From positions 1 through 50,179 of the forward strand of contig CACYCR010000176.1 in the NCBI GenBank assembly GCA_902772935.1: 50,179 bases of DNA, given 5' to 3'. The translations under genes were made by a program, and so were the position numbers. Below are positions 16,157 to 25,081 of the stretch, in pieces. The DNA is from Oscillospiraceae bacterium (GTDB lineage: Bacteria; Bacillota; Clostridia; Oscillospirales; Acutalibacteraceae). The notes below the pieces were generated by a model. The model was given only the letters and a program-made list of their open reading frames with translations, was not told where the DNA came from and did not search any database. Within the stretch, counting starts at the first letter, position 1. Every line of letters begins with the position of its first letter.

Positions 16157-16642
16157 ATGACCGCAGTTCTGACTCTCGGTCTGGTGGCTGTACTGACGGC
16201 TGCCGACCAGCTGATCAAGTTTTTTGTTGTCCGTGATCTTGCGCCCGTCGGCGTGAAAATGCTGCTGCCCGGCGTTCTGCAGCTGCATTACACCGAAAAC
16301 ACCGGCGCCATGATGGGCATGCTCGGCGGAAAAACCATGTTCATGACGATCGCGTCGCTTGTGGTGCTGCTCGTGTTGCTCGGGATTCTGCTTTCCGGAA
16401 AGATCAAACCCGGCGTGCTTTATGCCTGTTTGACACTGATTCTTGCCGGGGGCGTCGGCAACATCATTGACCGCATTGCGCGCGGTTTTGTTGTCGACTA
16501 CATCGAGGCGCTGTTCGTTGATTTTTACATTTTCAACTTTGCCGATTGTCTGATCACGGTCGGCGCGTTTGCGGCGGTGATTTATGAGATCATTGATCTG
16601 ATCCGCCAGCAAAAGAAAAAGCAGGTGCACACCGATGGTTGA
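16157..16642 (+). CDS. lspA: Lipoprotein signal peptidase (signal peptidase II)
   Basis: Membrane aspartyl protease that removes signal peptides from prolipoproteins after diacylglyceryl modification. The 161-residue protein has four predicted transmembrane helices and the family boxes: AADQLIKFFVV (15-25), YTENTGAMMGM (45-55), GGVGNIIDRIARG with catalytic Asp105, and FNFADCLI with catalytic Asp130. The ATG at 16157 is preferred (GAGG at 16147-16150, 6 nt spacing) over a TTG at 16145 that overlaps the divIVA stop. It overlaps the following pseudouridine synthase gene by 8 nt, the common lspA-rluD pairing; the ileS gene often found before lspA is absent. Confidence 0.95.
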   Translation: MTAVLTLGLVAVLTAADQLIKFFVVRDLAPVGVKMLLPGVLQLHYTENTGAMMGMLGGKTMFMTIASLVVLLVLLGILLSGKIKPGVLYACLTLILAGGVGNIIDRIARGFVVDYIEALFVDFYIFNFADCLITVGAFAAVIYEIIDLIRQQKKKQVHTDG

Positions 16643-17558
16643 CGCATTGATTTTTGTTGTGGATGAATCGCTCGCAGGTGCACGGATGGATAAGCTGCTT
16701 TCTGTATACGCCCCGGAGCTGACCCGCTCTGCCGCGCAGAAGATCATCGACGAAGGCGGCGTCAGCGTCGGCGGCAAAAGCGTCAACAAAAGTTACAAGG
16801 CGAAGGTCGGGGACCGCGTGTCCGTTGTAATTCCGAAGGCAAAGGAGCTTGACGTGCTGCCGCAGGAGATCGCGCTCGATGTGCGCTATGAAGACGACGA
16901 TCTGCTTGTTGTCAATAAGCCCAAAGGTATGGTCGTGCATCCCGCGCCCGGCAATCCCGACGGCACGCTGGTCAATGCGCTGCTGTATCACTGCAAGGGG
17001 AGTCTGTCCGGCATCAACGGCGTCATCCGCCCCGGTATCGTCCACCGCATCGACAAGGACACCAGCGGCCTTTTGATCTTCGCGAAAAACGATTTTTCCC
17101 ATCTTGCGCTCGCCGAACAGATTCAGGCACATTCGTTCAAGAGGGAATATCAGACCGTGGTTTACGGTTGTTTTCAGACGGACAGCGGCACTATTGACGC
17201 GCCGATCGGCCGCCACAGCACCGACCGCAAAAAAATGGCGGTCACGCAAAAAAACGCAAAACACGCCGTGACGCATTATTTTGTTGAACAGCAGTTTGAC
17301 CAATTCACGCATTTGCGCGTCCGCCTGGAAACAGGACGCACGCATCAGATCCGCGTCCATATGGCGTATATCGGACACCCTGTTGCGGGCGATCCGGTTT
17401 ACGGCCCGAAAAAGGTCATTACATCGCTCGGCGGACAGTGCTTGCACGCCGGACTGATCGGCTTCAAGCATCCGCGGACACGGCAATATATCGAAATAAC
17501 CAGCGAACTGCCGGATTATTTCACAACATTCTTAAGGAGACTCTCGCATGGCGAATAA
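16635..17558 (+). CDS. rluD: RluA/RluD-family ribosomal RNA pseudouridine synthase
   Basis: Isomerises specific uridines to pseudouridine, most likely in 23S rRNA. 307 residues: N-terminal S4 RNA-binding domain (about 16-80) and catalytic domain with HRIDKDTSGL, whose Asp140 is the nucleophile, plus the ETGRTHQIRVH motif near 236-246. Position directly behind lspA is typical for the Gram-positive RluD/YlyB group. Exact target positions cannot be inferred. It overlaps lspA by 8 nt and the next gene by 11 nt. A second RluA-family gene lies at 20330-21310 on the minus strand. Confidence 0.9.
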   Translation: MVDALIFVVDESLAGARMDKLLSVYAPELTRSAAQKIIDEGGVSVGGKSVNKSYKAKVGDRVSVVIPKAKELDVLPQEIALDVRYEDDDLLVVNKPKGMVVHPAPGNPDGTLVNALLYHCKGSLSGINGVIRPGIVHRIDKDTSGLLIFAKNDFSHLALAEQIQAHSFKREYQTVVYGCFQTDSGTIDAPIGRHSTDRKKMAVTQKNAKHAVTHYFVEQQFDQFTHLRVRLETGRTHQIRVHMAYIGHPVAGDPVYGPKKVITSLGGQCLHAGLIGFKHPRTRQYIEITSELPDYFTTFLRRLSHGE

Positions 17559-18390
17559 GGATTTTACACTCTCCGACTGGCTGGTTGCCTCGGACATTGA
17601 CGGCACGCTGAACTCCAAGCGACGCAAACTGCCTGAACGCAACCAAAAAGCCATTCATGAATTTGTATACGACTACGGCGGCAATTTCATCCTGGCGTCT
17701 GGCCGGTCCATCTCCTCCATGCGCAAACACTTTGAAAATCTCGGTCTGAATCATGGCTACGCAGTGTTTCAGAACGGCGCCGGCATCTATGATTACAAGC
17801 AGGAAAAGGTGCTCTGGCTGAATCTCATGAATGAAAAGCTGACAGATATTGTTCTGGCTGCGGCGAAAAAATTTCCGATGGCGCAGGTGCAGGTCGTTAC
17901 GGTTGACGAAACACGGCTTGTACGACCCGATCTCGGCGCATGGGCGCTTGCAAAAACGTCAAAAATGAAACTGACGAAATACAAGTCCATCAATGATGTG
18001 CCGACCGGAGACTGGTGCAAGGTCATTTTCACAGGGCTTTCGCCGGTCATTGACCGTGTGGAGCGCTTTGTGACGCAGCAGAACGACGGCGATACGTCCA
18101 ATCTGATGCGCTCGTCCATCTGCAGCTTTGAGATCGTGAACACCGGTACAAACAAGGGCGTTGCCGTTTTGCGGGTTGCAAAACACCTCGGCATCGATCC
18201 GTCGAAAACCGCCGCGATCGGCGATTATTTCAATGATTACGAGATGCTCAAAGCGGTTGCGCTGCCGGCTTGCTGCGGTCAGGCGCCGCAGGGGATGAAG
18301 GACATTGCAAAGCTCGTGACCTGCCACTGCAACCAGGGCGCGGTCGCCGATCTGATCGAATACATCATTGCCCACAAAGGCAACATTTAG
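17548..18390 (+). CDS. Cof-type HAD phosphatase
   Basis: 280-residue haloacid-dehalogenase hydrolase with motif I DIDGTL (nucleophile Asp16, acid/base Asp18), motif II Ser in ILASGRS (near 52), a C2B-type cap, the NKGVAVLRVAKHLGI segment carrying the motif III lysine (residue near 199), and motif IV GDYFNDYEM. This is the Cof/YidA subfamily of sugar-phosphate and flavin-phosphate phosphatases; the substrate is unknown. It starts inside the end of the pseudouridine synthase gene behind AAGGAGA and is 91 nt upstream of the split transketolase genes. Confidence 0.87.
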   Translation: MANKDFTLSDWLVASDIDGTLNSKRRKLPERNQKAIHEFVYDYGGNFILASGRSISSMRKHFENLGLNHGYAVFQNGAGIYDYKQEKVLWLNLMNEKLTDIVLAAAKKFPMAQVQVVTVDETRLVRPDLGAWALAKTSKMKLTKYKSINDVPTGDWCKVIFTGLSPVIDRVERFVTQQNDGDTSNLMRSSICSFEIVNTGTNKGVAVLRVAKHLGIDPSKTAAIGDYFNDYEMLKAVALPACCGQAPQGMKDIAKLVTCHCNQGAVADLIEYIIAHKGNI

Positions 18391-18446
18391 TTCACAGCCG
18401 CGGATGCGCCCGATACGCAAAAAGACGAGAATCCGACGCATCCCGG

Positions 18447-18455
18447 TGCTATAGA
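18447..18455 (+). promoter_or_regulatory. Possible extended -10 promoter for the transketolase genes
   Basis: TGCTATAGA at 18447-18455 fits an extended -10 (TGnTATAAT, one mismatch) 27 nt ahead of the transketolase start, in the only sizeable gap (91 nt) of this part of the run. No convincing -35 is seen. Confidence 0.3.
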
Positions 18456-18481
18456 TTACACAGCTCTGAAGGAGGAATTCC

Positions 18482-19324
18482 ATGGATACGATTAAGAAAA
18501 AAGAATTGCAAAAGCTTGCCTGCAAGGTTCGCATGGGCGTCGTGGAAGGCACGGCCAGCGCAAAGAGCGGCCATCCGGGCGGCTCACTTTCCATTGCGGA
18601 TATCGTCACGTATCTTTATTTCAACGAGATGCGCGTGGACCCGGAGAACCCGAAGTGGCCCGACCGTGACCGTTTTGTCCTTTCCAAAGGTCACACCGCA
18701 CCGGCGCTGTATGCTGCGCTTGCGCTCAAAGGCTTCTTCTCCTGGGACCACATCACGACATTGCGTCAGCCGGACTCCATTCTGCAGGGACATCCGAGCA
18801 TGCACTATACGCCCGGTGTGGACATGAGCACCGGCTCGCTCGGCCAGGGTCTTTCCGCAGCGGTCGGCATGGCGCTCGGCGGCAAGCTGCAGGGCAAGGA
18901 TTTCCGCGTTTACGCACCGCTTGGTGACGGCGAAATCGAAGAGGGTCAGATCTGGGAAGCGGCCATGTTTGCCGGCAACCGGAAACTCGACAACCTCGTC
19001 GCCATCGTGGACTGGAACAACCTGCAGATCGACGGTACGCTTGACGAGGTCAACTCGCCTTGCCCGATCGACAAGAAATTCGAAGCATTCGGCTGGAACG
19101 TCATCTGCATCGACGGTCACGACTTTGATCAGATCGATGACGCGTTCACCGCAGCGAAAGCCTGCAAGGGCAAACCGACCTGCATCATCGCAAAGACGAT
19201 CAAGGGCAAGGGCGTTTCCTACATGGAAGACAAGTGCGAATGGCACGGCAGCGCGCCGAATGCCGAACAATACGAACAGGCAATGGCAGAACTGAACGCT
19301 GCTCTTGCAGAAGTGGAGGCGTGA
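18482..19324 (+). CDS. Transketolase, N-terminal subunit
   Basis: First half of a split transketolase; together with the next gene it transfers two-carbon ketol units in the non-oxidative pentose phosphate pathway using thiamine diphosphate. The 280 residues cover the TPP pyrophosphate/Mg-binding domain: the conserved SGHPGGSLS near 29-37, FVLSKGHTAPALYAAL, the TPP motif starting GDGEIEEGQIWEA at 148-160 and ending NN (NLQIDG). GAAGGAGG precedes the ATG. Two-gene transketolases are common in Clostridia and Archaea. Confidence 0.95.
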   Translation: MDTIKKKELQKLACKVRMGVVEGTASAKSGHPGGSLSIADIVTYLYFNEMRVDPENPKWPDRDRFVLSKGHTAPALYAALALKGFFSWDHITTLRQPDSILQGHPSMHYTPGVDMSTGSLGQGLSAAVGMALGGKLQGKDFRVYAPLGDGEIEEGQIWEAAMFAGNRKLDNLVAIVDWNNLQIDGTLDEVNSPCPIDKKFEAFGWNVICIDGHDFDQIDDAFTAAKACKGKPTCIIAKTIKGKGVSYMEDKCEWHGSAPNAEQYEQAMAELNAALAEVEA

Positions 19325-19326
19325 TT

Positions 19327-20271
19327 ATGGCGGATGTAGTAAAATGTGCAACCAGAGACGCTTACGGCAACGCGCTCAAGGCGCTCGGCAAACGGGATGA
19401 CATTCTTGTCCTTGACGCCGACCTCGCAAAAGCAACCAAAACCGGCGTATTCAAAAAGGAATACCCCGACAAATTCATCGACACCGGCATTGCGGAAAGC
19501 AACATGATGGGCGTCGCGGCAGGCCTTGCCACGACCGGTTACACCGTGTTTGCGTCGTCCTTCGCCATGTTCTCGGCGGGACGTGCTTTTGAACAGGTCC
19601 GCAACTCGATCGCGTACCCGAACCTCAACGTCAAGATTGGCGCGACCCACGCCGGCATCTCCGTCGGCGAAGACGGCGCCAGCCATCAGTGCTGCGAAGA
19701 CATTGCGCTGATGCGTGTCGTACCGAACATGACGATCATCAATCCGGCGGACGACATCGAAGCCTACCAGGCAGTGCTTGCCGCCGCTGATCACGACGGT
19801 CCGGTGTATATGCGTTTCGGCCGTCTTGCGGTACCCCGCGTAAACGCCGAAGATTATCATTTTGAGCTTGGCAAAGGCGTAACGCTCAGAGACGGCAAAG
19901 ACGTCACCATCGTGGCAACCGGTCTCATGGTCGCCGAAGCGCTGACCGCTGCCGAAACGCTTGCGAACGACGGCATTGACGCGCGTGTGATCAACATTCA
20001 CACGATCAAGCCCATCGACGTTGACCTGCTCACCAAGGCAGCGAAGGAAACCGGCGCCATCGTCACAGCGGAAGAACACAGCATCATCGGCGGTCTCGGC
20101 GGCGCAGTCTGCGAAACGCTCAGCGAAACCTGCCCGGTGCCTGTACTGCGCGTTGGTGTGAACGATACCTTCGGCCGCAGCGGTCCGGCAGTGAAGATGC
20201 TCAAAATCTTCGGTCTTGACGCGGAACACATCGTCGAAAAGGCGAAGGCCGCCGTTGCACTGAAAAAGTAA
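19327..20271 (+). CDS. Transketolase, C-terminal subunit
   Basis: Second half of the split transketolase: pyrimidine-binding and C-terminal domains. The 314-residue protein has the IDTGIAESNMMGVAAGLA segment with the catalytic Glu that activates TPP, FASSFAMFSAGRAFEQVRN, and a C-terminal transketolase_C domain (TAEEHSIIGGLGGAV). The ATG at 19327 follows GGAGG at 19315-19319; only 2 nt separate it from the upstream subunit, so expression is coupled. Resemblance to DXS and the pyruvate dehydrogenase beta subunit is expected for the family, but context supports transketolase. Confidence 0.95.
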   Translation: MADVVKCATRDAYGNALKALGKRDDILVLDADLAKATKTGVFKKEYPDKFIDTGIAESNMMGVAAGLATTGYTVFASSFAMFSAGRAFEQVRNSIAYPNLNVKIGATHAGISVGEDGASHQCCEDIALMRVVPNMTIINPADDIEAYQAVLAAADHDGPVYMRFGRLAVPRVNAEDYHFELGKGVTLRDGKDVTIVATGLMVAEALTAAETLANDGIDARVINIHTIKPIDVDLLTKAAKETGAIVTAEEHSIIGGLGGAVCETLSETCPVPVLRVGVNDTFGRSGPAVKMLKIFGLDAEHIVEKAKAAVALKK

Positions 20272-20283
20272 GACAAAAGAAAT

Positions 20284-20325
20284 GCACAGCCTCCTGACTT
20301 GTGTCGGGGGGCTGTGCTTATTTGC
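20284..20325. terminator. Bidirectional intrinsic terminator
   Basis: A 15-bp stem (20284-20298 with 20303-20317, two G-U pairs) with TTGT loop lies between convergent genes. On the plus strand it is followed by TTATTTG; on the minus strand by ATTTCTTTTGT. It can end both the transketolase run and the minus-strand synthase gene. Confidence 0.85.
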
Positions 20326-20329
20326 ATGA

Positions 20330-21310
20330 TCAATGCTGCTTTTGCTCCTTGCAAAGCGCGTCGAACTCACGCACAAACCAAACGTCGTCGATGGTGAACA
20401 TGCGGCCGTTCAGGTGGTTGAGGACGCCGGCATCGGTTGTAAACCGAAACTCAAGTCGGTAGGAGCATAGGCATTGTTTTTTGAGACCGGAGGCTTTGTT
20501 GCGCGCATTGGTGCCGTATTTGCCGTCGCCGAGCAGGGGATGGCCGATGGCGGCGAGATGCGCACGAATCTGGTGGGTGCGTCCGGTCAGCAGTTCAATT
20601 TCCAGCAGGGAGAGCGTCCCGTCGGAGCGCAGTACACGGTACGCGGTGCGGATCTGCTTTGCGGTTGGGGACGGCTTGTTTTTATAGATGCGCACCTTAT
20701 TCTTCTGTGCGTCCTTCTCAAGCCAGCCTTCCAGCAGATCGCTGTCCTTCTGCGGTCGGCCATGTACCACGCAAAGATACCGTTTGGACAGCTCGCGGTC
20801 CTTCATTTTTTGGTTGAGAATGCGCAGCGCCTCTGCCGTCTTTGCGGCGATGACGATGCCGCTGGTGTTGCGGTCAATGCGGTTGACGAGCGCGGGCGTG
20901 AAGGCAGATTCCTCATCGGGATCATACGCGCCCTTTTCATAGAGATACCGCTTGACGCGGGAGATGAGCGTATCAACAAATTCACGGTCATCCGGATGAC
21001 AAAGCAGCCCCGCCTTTTTGTTCAGCAGCAGCACATCGTCGTCTTCATAGAGAATGTCGAGCTGTTTTGACGCAGACAGAAAGTCATAATGCTTCGGCGC
21101 CGCTTCCAGAAATTCGTCGTTGATGTACAAATCCAGCACATCACCGACCTGCAGACGCGTGGAGATTTCCGCACGCTTGCGGTTGAGCTTGATACGCTTG
21201 ATGCGGATATATTTATACAGCAGCGCCTGCGGCAGATTCGGAAAGCGTTTGGTCAGATACTTATCCAGACGCTGATCGGCGTCGTTTTTTTCAATCACTA
21301 TGGTTTTCAA
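20330..21310 (-). CDS. RluA-family pseudouridine synthase (RluC-like)
   Basis: 326-residue rRNA-type pseudouridine synthase with an N-terminal S4 domain (about 12-70), the catalytic loop NRIDRNTSGI (Asp nucleophile near 154), and LLTGRTHQIRAHLA. Similarity of length and layout is to the RluC/YhcT-like Firmicute group; the modified site is unknown. The start codon is TTG at 21310 preceded on the minus strand by AAAGGA. It is the only minus-strand gene in the first 41 kb and has its own promoter, divergent from recQ. Confidence 0.88.
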   Translation of the reverse strand: MKTIVIEKNDADQRLDKYLTKRFPNLPQALLYKYIRIKRIKLNRKRAEISTRLQVGDVLDLYINDEFLEAAPKHYDFLSASKQLDILYEDDDVLLLNKKAGLLCHPDDREFVDTLISRVKRYLYEKGAYDPDEESAFTPALVNRIDRNTSGIVIAAKTAEALRILNQKMKDRELSKRYLCVVHGRPQKDSDLLEGWLEKDAQKNKVRIYKNKPSPTAKQIRTAYRVLRSDGTLSLLEIELLTGRTHQIRAHLAAIGHPLLGDGKYGTNARNKASGLKKQCLCSYRLEFRFTTDAGVLNHLNGRMFTIDDVWFVREFDALCKEQKQH

Positions 21311-21340
21311 TGCAGTTCATCCTTTGTGTTTTGTGGTTCC

Positions 21341-21369
21341 ATCATAGCATAAAATGTGAAAAGAAACAA
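21341..21369 (-). promoter_or_regulatory. Promoter of the minus-strand pseudouridine synthase
   Basis: Read on the minus strand, TTGTTT (complement of 21364-21369) and TATGAT (complement of 21341-21346) are separated by 17 nt, 31 nt ahead of the TTG start. Confidence 0.65.
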
Positions 21370-21379
21370 GTCTGCATGC

Positions 21380-21408
21380 TTGTCAATTTGCGAAAAATCA
21401 AGTATAAT
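21380..21408 (+). promoter_or_regulatory. Promoter of recQ
   Basis: TTGTCA at 21380-21385 and a perfect TATAAT at 21403-21408 are 17 nt apart, 27 nt upstream of the recQ ATG. It is back-to-back with the divergent promoter at 21341-21369, leaving only 10 nt between the two -35 boxes. Confidence 0.8.
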
Positions 21409-21435
21409 GGTAAAAATTGTCGGGGAGGTGAGATC

Positions 21436-22938
21436 ATGGAGCCTTTGGAAGCGCTGCGGCACTATTTCGGCTACAGCGCGTTTCGACCCGGACAGGCGGA
21501 GATCATTGACCTTTTGCTTGCGGGTAAAGACGTTTTGGCGGTGCTGCCGACCGGCGGCGGAAAATCGATCTGTTACCAGATCCCGGCGCTGCTCATATCC
21601 GGGGTGACGCTTGTGGTCTCACCATTGATCTCCCTGATGAAAGATCAGGTCAATGCGCTCACACAAAACGGTATCCCTGCGGCGTACCTCAACAGTGCGC
21701 TGACGCCGAAGCAGTCCGCGCTAGCTTTGCGCCGGGCGGCAATGGGCGCCTATAAACTGATCTATGTGGCGCCGGAGCGTCTGCTGCAGCCGGCGTTTCG
21801 CAGCGTTGTCAACGCGCTCGAAATTGCGATGGTCTGCGTGGATGAGGCGCACTGCGTTTCGCAGTGGGGACATGATTTTCGTCCGTCGTATCTGGAGATT
21901 GCGCCCTTCCTGAAAGCATTGCCAAAGCGCCCGGTTGTGTTTGCCTGCACCGCAACGGCCACGCCGCGCGTGCGTACCGATATTGCGCAGCAGCTCTCTT
22001 TGCAGACGCCGCAGCTTGTGAAAACAGGCTTTGACCGCCCAAACCTGTCGTTTGCCGTGCTGCATCCGAAAAACAAAAACGCTGCGCTCCTGCATCTGCT
22101 TGAGCGGTTCGAAAACCGCAGCGGGATCATCTACTGTGCGTCACGAAACCATGTGGAGCAGGTGCATCAGCTGCTCGAGAATGCCGGACTACCTGCGGCA
22201 AAATACCACGCCGGGATGCCGATTGAAGAACGCAGGGCGCAGCAGGACGCATTTTTGCTTGACGAAACGCAGATCATGACGGCAACGAACGCCTTCGGCA
22301 TGGGCATTGACAAATCGAATGTCTCCTTTATCATTCATTACGATTTGCCGGGCGATCTCGAAAGCTACTATCAGGAGGCCGGTCGTGCGGGGCGCGACGG
22401 CGGCCCGGCCGACTGCGTGCTGCTCTATCAGCCGCGGGACGTGCAGATTCAGCAGTATTTCATTGACCATCCCGATGAAGCGGCGGCAGCCGACGCCGAA
22501 ACGGCAAAGGCCCTGCGCAAAGAGCGGCTGCAAAAGCTTGCGGCAATGGTCACTTACGCCAAAGGGGAGACTTGCCTTCGAGCGCAGATCCTGCGCTATT
22601 TCGGCGATACGCCGAATGAAAACTGCGGCAATTGCAGCGTCTGCTGTAAGGACGGCAGGAACTTTCCGCCGCGCCGTAAAGCCGTACCTGCATGGAAAAA
22701 AGCGGAAAGTCTGCCCGATGCGGATCTTTTACAGCGTCTGCACATGCTGAGGAAAACGATTGCCAGGCGGCAAAGCGTGCCGCCGTTCACGGTCTTCACC
22801 GATAAAACGCTTTCGCTGATCGCCGCCGCCCGGCCGCGCGATTCTACGGAACTGCGGCGGATTGCCGGCGTGAGTGACGCAAAAGTGCAAAAATACGGCG
22901 CACTGTTTTTGCGTGAGATCAACCGCACGGAAAAATGA
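21436..22938 (+). CDS. recQ: ATP-dependent DNA helicase RecQ
   Basis: 3'-5' superfamily 2 helicase acting in recombination and fork repair. 500 residues: motif I with PTGGGKS (38-44), DEAH box at 136-139 followed by the RecQ aromatic loop CVSQWGHDFRPSY, GRAGRDG in motif VI, a zinc-binding subdomain (CLRAQILRYF then CGNCSVC), and a C-terminal helical segment (about 425-500) that fits an HRDC domain. It is shorter than Escherichia RecQ (about 610). The ATG at 21436 follows GGGGAGGTG. It appears monocistronic, with recJ under its own promoter. Confidence 0.94.
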   Translation: MEPLEALRHYFGYSAFRPGQAEIIDLLLAGKDVLAVLPTGGGKSICYQIPALLISGVTLVVSPLISLMKDQVNALTQNGIPAAYLNSALTPKQSALALRRAAMGAYKLIYVAPERLLQPAFRSVVNALEIAMVCVDEAHCVSQWGHDFRPSYLEIAPFLKALPKRPVVFACTATATPRVRTDIAQQLSLQTPQLVKTGFDRPNLSFAVLHPKNKNAALLHLLERFENRSGIIYCASRNHVEQVHQLLENAGLPAAKYHAGMPIEERRAQQDAFLLDETQIMTATNAFGMGIDKSNVSFIIHYDLPGDLESYYQEAGRAGRDGGPADCVLLYQPRDVQIQQYFIDHPDEAAAADAETAKALRKERLQKLAAMVTYAKGETCLRAQILRYFGDTPNENCGNCSVCCKDGRNFPPRRKAVPAWKKAESLPDADLLQRLHMLRKTIARRQSVPPFTVFTDKTLSLIAAARPRDSTELRRIAGVSDAKVQKYGALFLREINRTEK

Positions 22939-22969
22939 GCGATTGCTTTCAGAAGTTCACCGGAATTTC

Positions 22970-22998
22970 TTGCAATCCTGCAGGAATAATGTTATAAT
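22970..22998 (+). promoter_or_regulatory. Promoter of the recJ-rel operon
   Basis: TTGCAA (22970-22975), 17-nt spacer, TATAAT (22993-22998), with the extended -10 dinucleotide TG at 22990-22991. The start codon of recJ is 33 nt downstream. Confidence 0.85.
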
Positions 22999-23031
22999 AT
23001 ACGATAATTCAAAGAGAAAGGGGACACGCGC

Positions 23032-25062
23032 ATGGCTCGCAGGCAATGGACGGTTTCACCGCCGCAAAAGGCGTTGGCTTCACAGATCGCCGAACGGTTT
23101 GACATTGACCCGTTTGCGGCGCTGTTGCTTGCCTCGCGCGGACTGACGGCGGATGAAGACATTGCACGTTTCCTTTCGGAAACCGCCGCACTGTGCGACC
23201 CGTTCTCGATCAAGGATATGGACAAGGCGGTCGCGGAGATCGAGCGCGCCCTTGACTGCGGCGAAAAGATCGCCGTGTACGGAGACTACGACGCGGACGG
23301 CGTGACAGCCTCTGCGCTGCTGTATCTGTTTTTGGAAATGCTCGGCGCGAATGTTGTGTGCTATATTCCCGACCGCAACAGCGAAGGCTACGGACTCAAC
23401 AAGGCAGCGATCAAAACATTGCACGAGGACGGCGTACAGCTTATCGTGACCGTTGACAACGGCATTTCCGCCCACGCGGAAGCCGATTATCTCTATGAAC
23501 TCGGTATGCATCTGGTCATAACGGACCACCATAAAGTGGGACAGACTCTGCCGCGTGCGGAAGCAATCGTTGATCCGCACCGCCCGGACTGCGAAAGTCC
23601 GTTCAAGGACTGGGCCGGCGTCGGTGTGGCATTCAAGCTGATCTGCGCGCTCAACGGCGATCCGGACAGCAATCTTGACGCCTTTGCCGATCTCATCACC
23701 ATCGGCACCATCGGCGACGTCGTGCCGCTGACCGGGGAAAACCGCACGCTGGTGCAATACGGTTTGAAAAAAATCAATGAAGACAACAACTTCGGCATCG
23801 CGGCGCTCAAACAGGCCGCAGGTACCGCAAACAAAACGCTGACGGCGAACAACGTCACCTTTTCCATCGTGCCGCGGATCAATGCCGTCGGTCGTATTGA
23901 CCGTGCCGACAAAGCGTTTGAACTGCTGATCAGTGAGAATGCGGCCCATGCCGAAACGGTTGCGCGCGAAATCTATGACTGCAACAGCACCCGGCAAACG
24001 CTGGAACAGCAGATCATGCGCGAGGCACAGCAGCAATTGCAGCAAAACCCCGCCATGGCGTTTGACCGCGTTCTGGTTTTTGACGGTGAAGGCTGGCACG
24101 GCGGCGTCATCGGCATTGTTGCGGCGCGGTTTGTTGAACGCTACGGCAAGCCCTGCATCGTCATTTCGAGCGAAGGCGACGAGGCCAAAGGCTCCGGCCG
24201 CAGTCTCGAGGGTTTTTCGCTGTATGACGCGATTGACAGCGAACGCGATCTGCTGACGCATTTCGGCGGCCATCCGCTGGCGGCGGGCTTCGGCATCCGT
24301 ACGGCGGACATTCCGGTGTTCCGCACACGCATCAATCAGTACGCCAAAGCGATCGAGATGCCGTTTCAGCAGACACAGATTGACCTGCGGCTGCGGCCGG
24401 CGTTCATTTCAAGCGATCTGCTGCCGGTGATCGCCATGCTCGAGCCGTTCGGCGCAGGCAATCCGCAGCCGACATTCGGGCTGTTTGATATGACCATCCG
24501 CACGGTGCAGTCCATCGGCGGCGGCAAGCATCTGCGGATGAACCTTGCCAAAGGGGAGATTATGATCCAGGCAGTGCGCTTCGGACAGAGCGTGACGCAG
24601 CTGCCCTACAGGGAAGGCGACCGCGTTGATCTTGCCGTGCGGCTGGAGCCGAACGAATTCAACGGCGTCCGCCGCGTGAGCATCTACATCCGCGATATCC
24701 GCATGGCGGGTACGGATGACCTCAAATTTTTGAAATCTGTCCGCTATTATGAAAAATTCCGGCGCGGCGAAGCGATCACGCAGCAGGGCGCACGTTTCCT
24801 TCTGCCGGATCATACGTTTGTTGCCAATGTGTTCCGCTATATCCGGGACAACATGTTTTATGAAAGTGACCTTGATGTGCTTTGCTACCGCCTCGGCGAT
24901 GACGGCGCAAAAGCCTGCACTGCGCTTGTGAGCATTGCTGCGCTTACCGAGCTCGGCGTGCTGGAAACCGACCGGGACGGTCTGGTCCGCGTCGTTCCCG
25001 GCAAAAAGGCCGACCTCGGCGCGTCGCCGCTTTTGCAAAAGCTGAAAGCCTTATGTGAATAA
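23032..25062 (+). CDS. recJ: Single-stranded-DNA-specific exonuclease RecJ
   Basis: 5'-3' single-strand exonuclease used in recombination and mismatch repair. 676 residues: DHH phosphoesterase core with GDYDADG (Asp85, 87, 89), VDNG, and DHH at 165-167; DHHA1 domain with GWHGGVIGIVAARF and GSGRSLEGFSL, then HFGGHPLAAGF; an OB-fold and a C-terminal extension of about 130 residues. GAAAGGGG precedes the ATG. It is the first gene of a long run that continues through rel, dtd and hemZ, the gene order common in Clostridia. Confidence 0.95.
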   Translation: MARRQWTVSPPQKALASQIAERFDIDPFAALLLASRGLTADEDIARFLSETAALCDPFSIKDMDKAVAEIERALDCGEKIAVYGDYDADGVTASALLYLFLEMLGANVVCYIPDRNSEGYGLNKAAIKTLHEDGVQLIVTVDNGISAHAEADYLYELGMHLVITDHHKVGQTLPRAEAIVDPHRPDCESPFKDWAGVGVAFKLICALNGDPDSNLDAFADLITIGTIGDVVPLTGENRTLVQYGLKKINEDNNFGIAALKQAAGTANKTLTANNVTFSIVPRINAVGRIDRADKAFELLISENAAHAETVAREIYDCNSTRQTLEQQIMREAQQQLQQNPAMAFDRVLVFDGEGWHGGVIGIVAARFVERYGKPCIVISSEGDEAKGSGRSLEGFSLYDAIDSERDLLTHFGGHPLAAGFGIRTADIPVFRTRINQYAKAIEMPFQQTQIDLRLRPAFISSDLLPVIAMLEPFGAGNPQPTFGLFDMTIRTVQSIGGGKHLRMNLAKGEIMIQAVRFGQSVTQLPYREGDRVDLAVRLEPNEFNGVRRVSIYIRDIRMAGTDDLKFLKSVRYYEKFRRGEAITQQGARFLLPDHTFVANVFRYIRDNMFYESDLDVLCYRLGDDGAKACTALVSIAALTELGVLETDRDGLVRVVPGKKADLGASPLLQKLKALCE

Positions 25063-25081
25063 CGGAAGGGAGGGAAATTCG

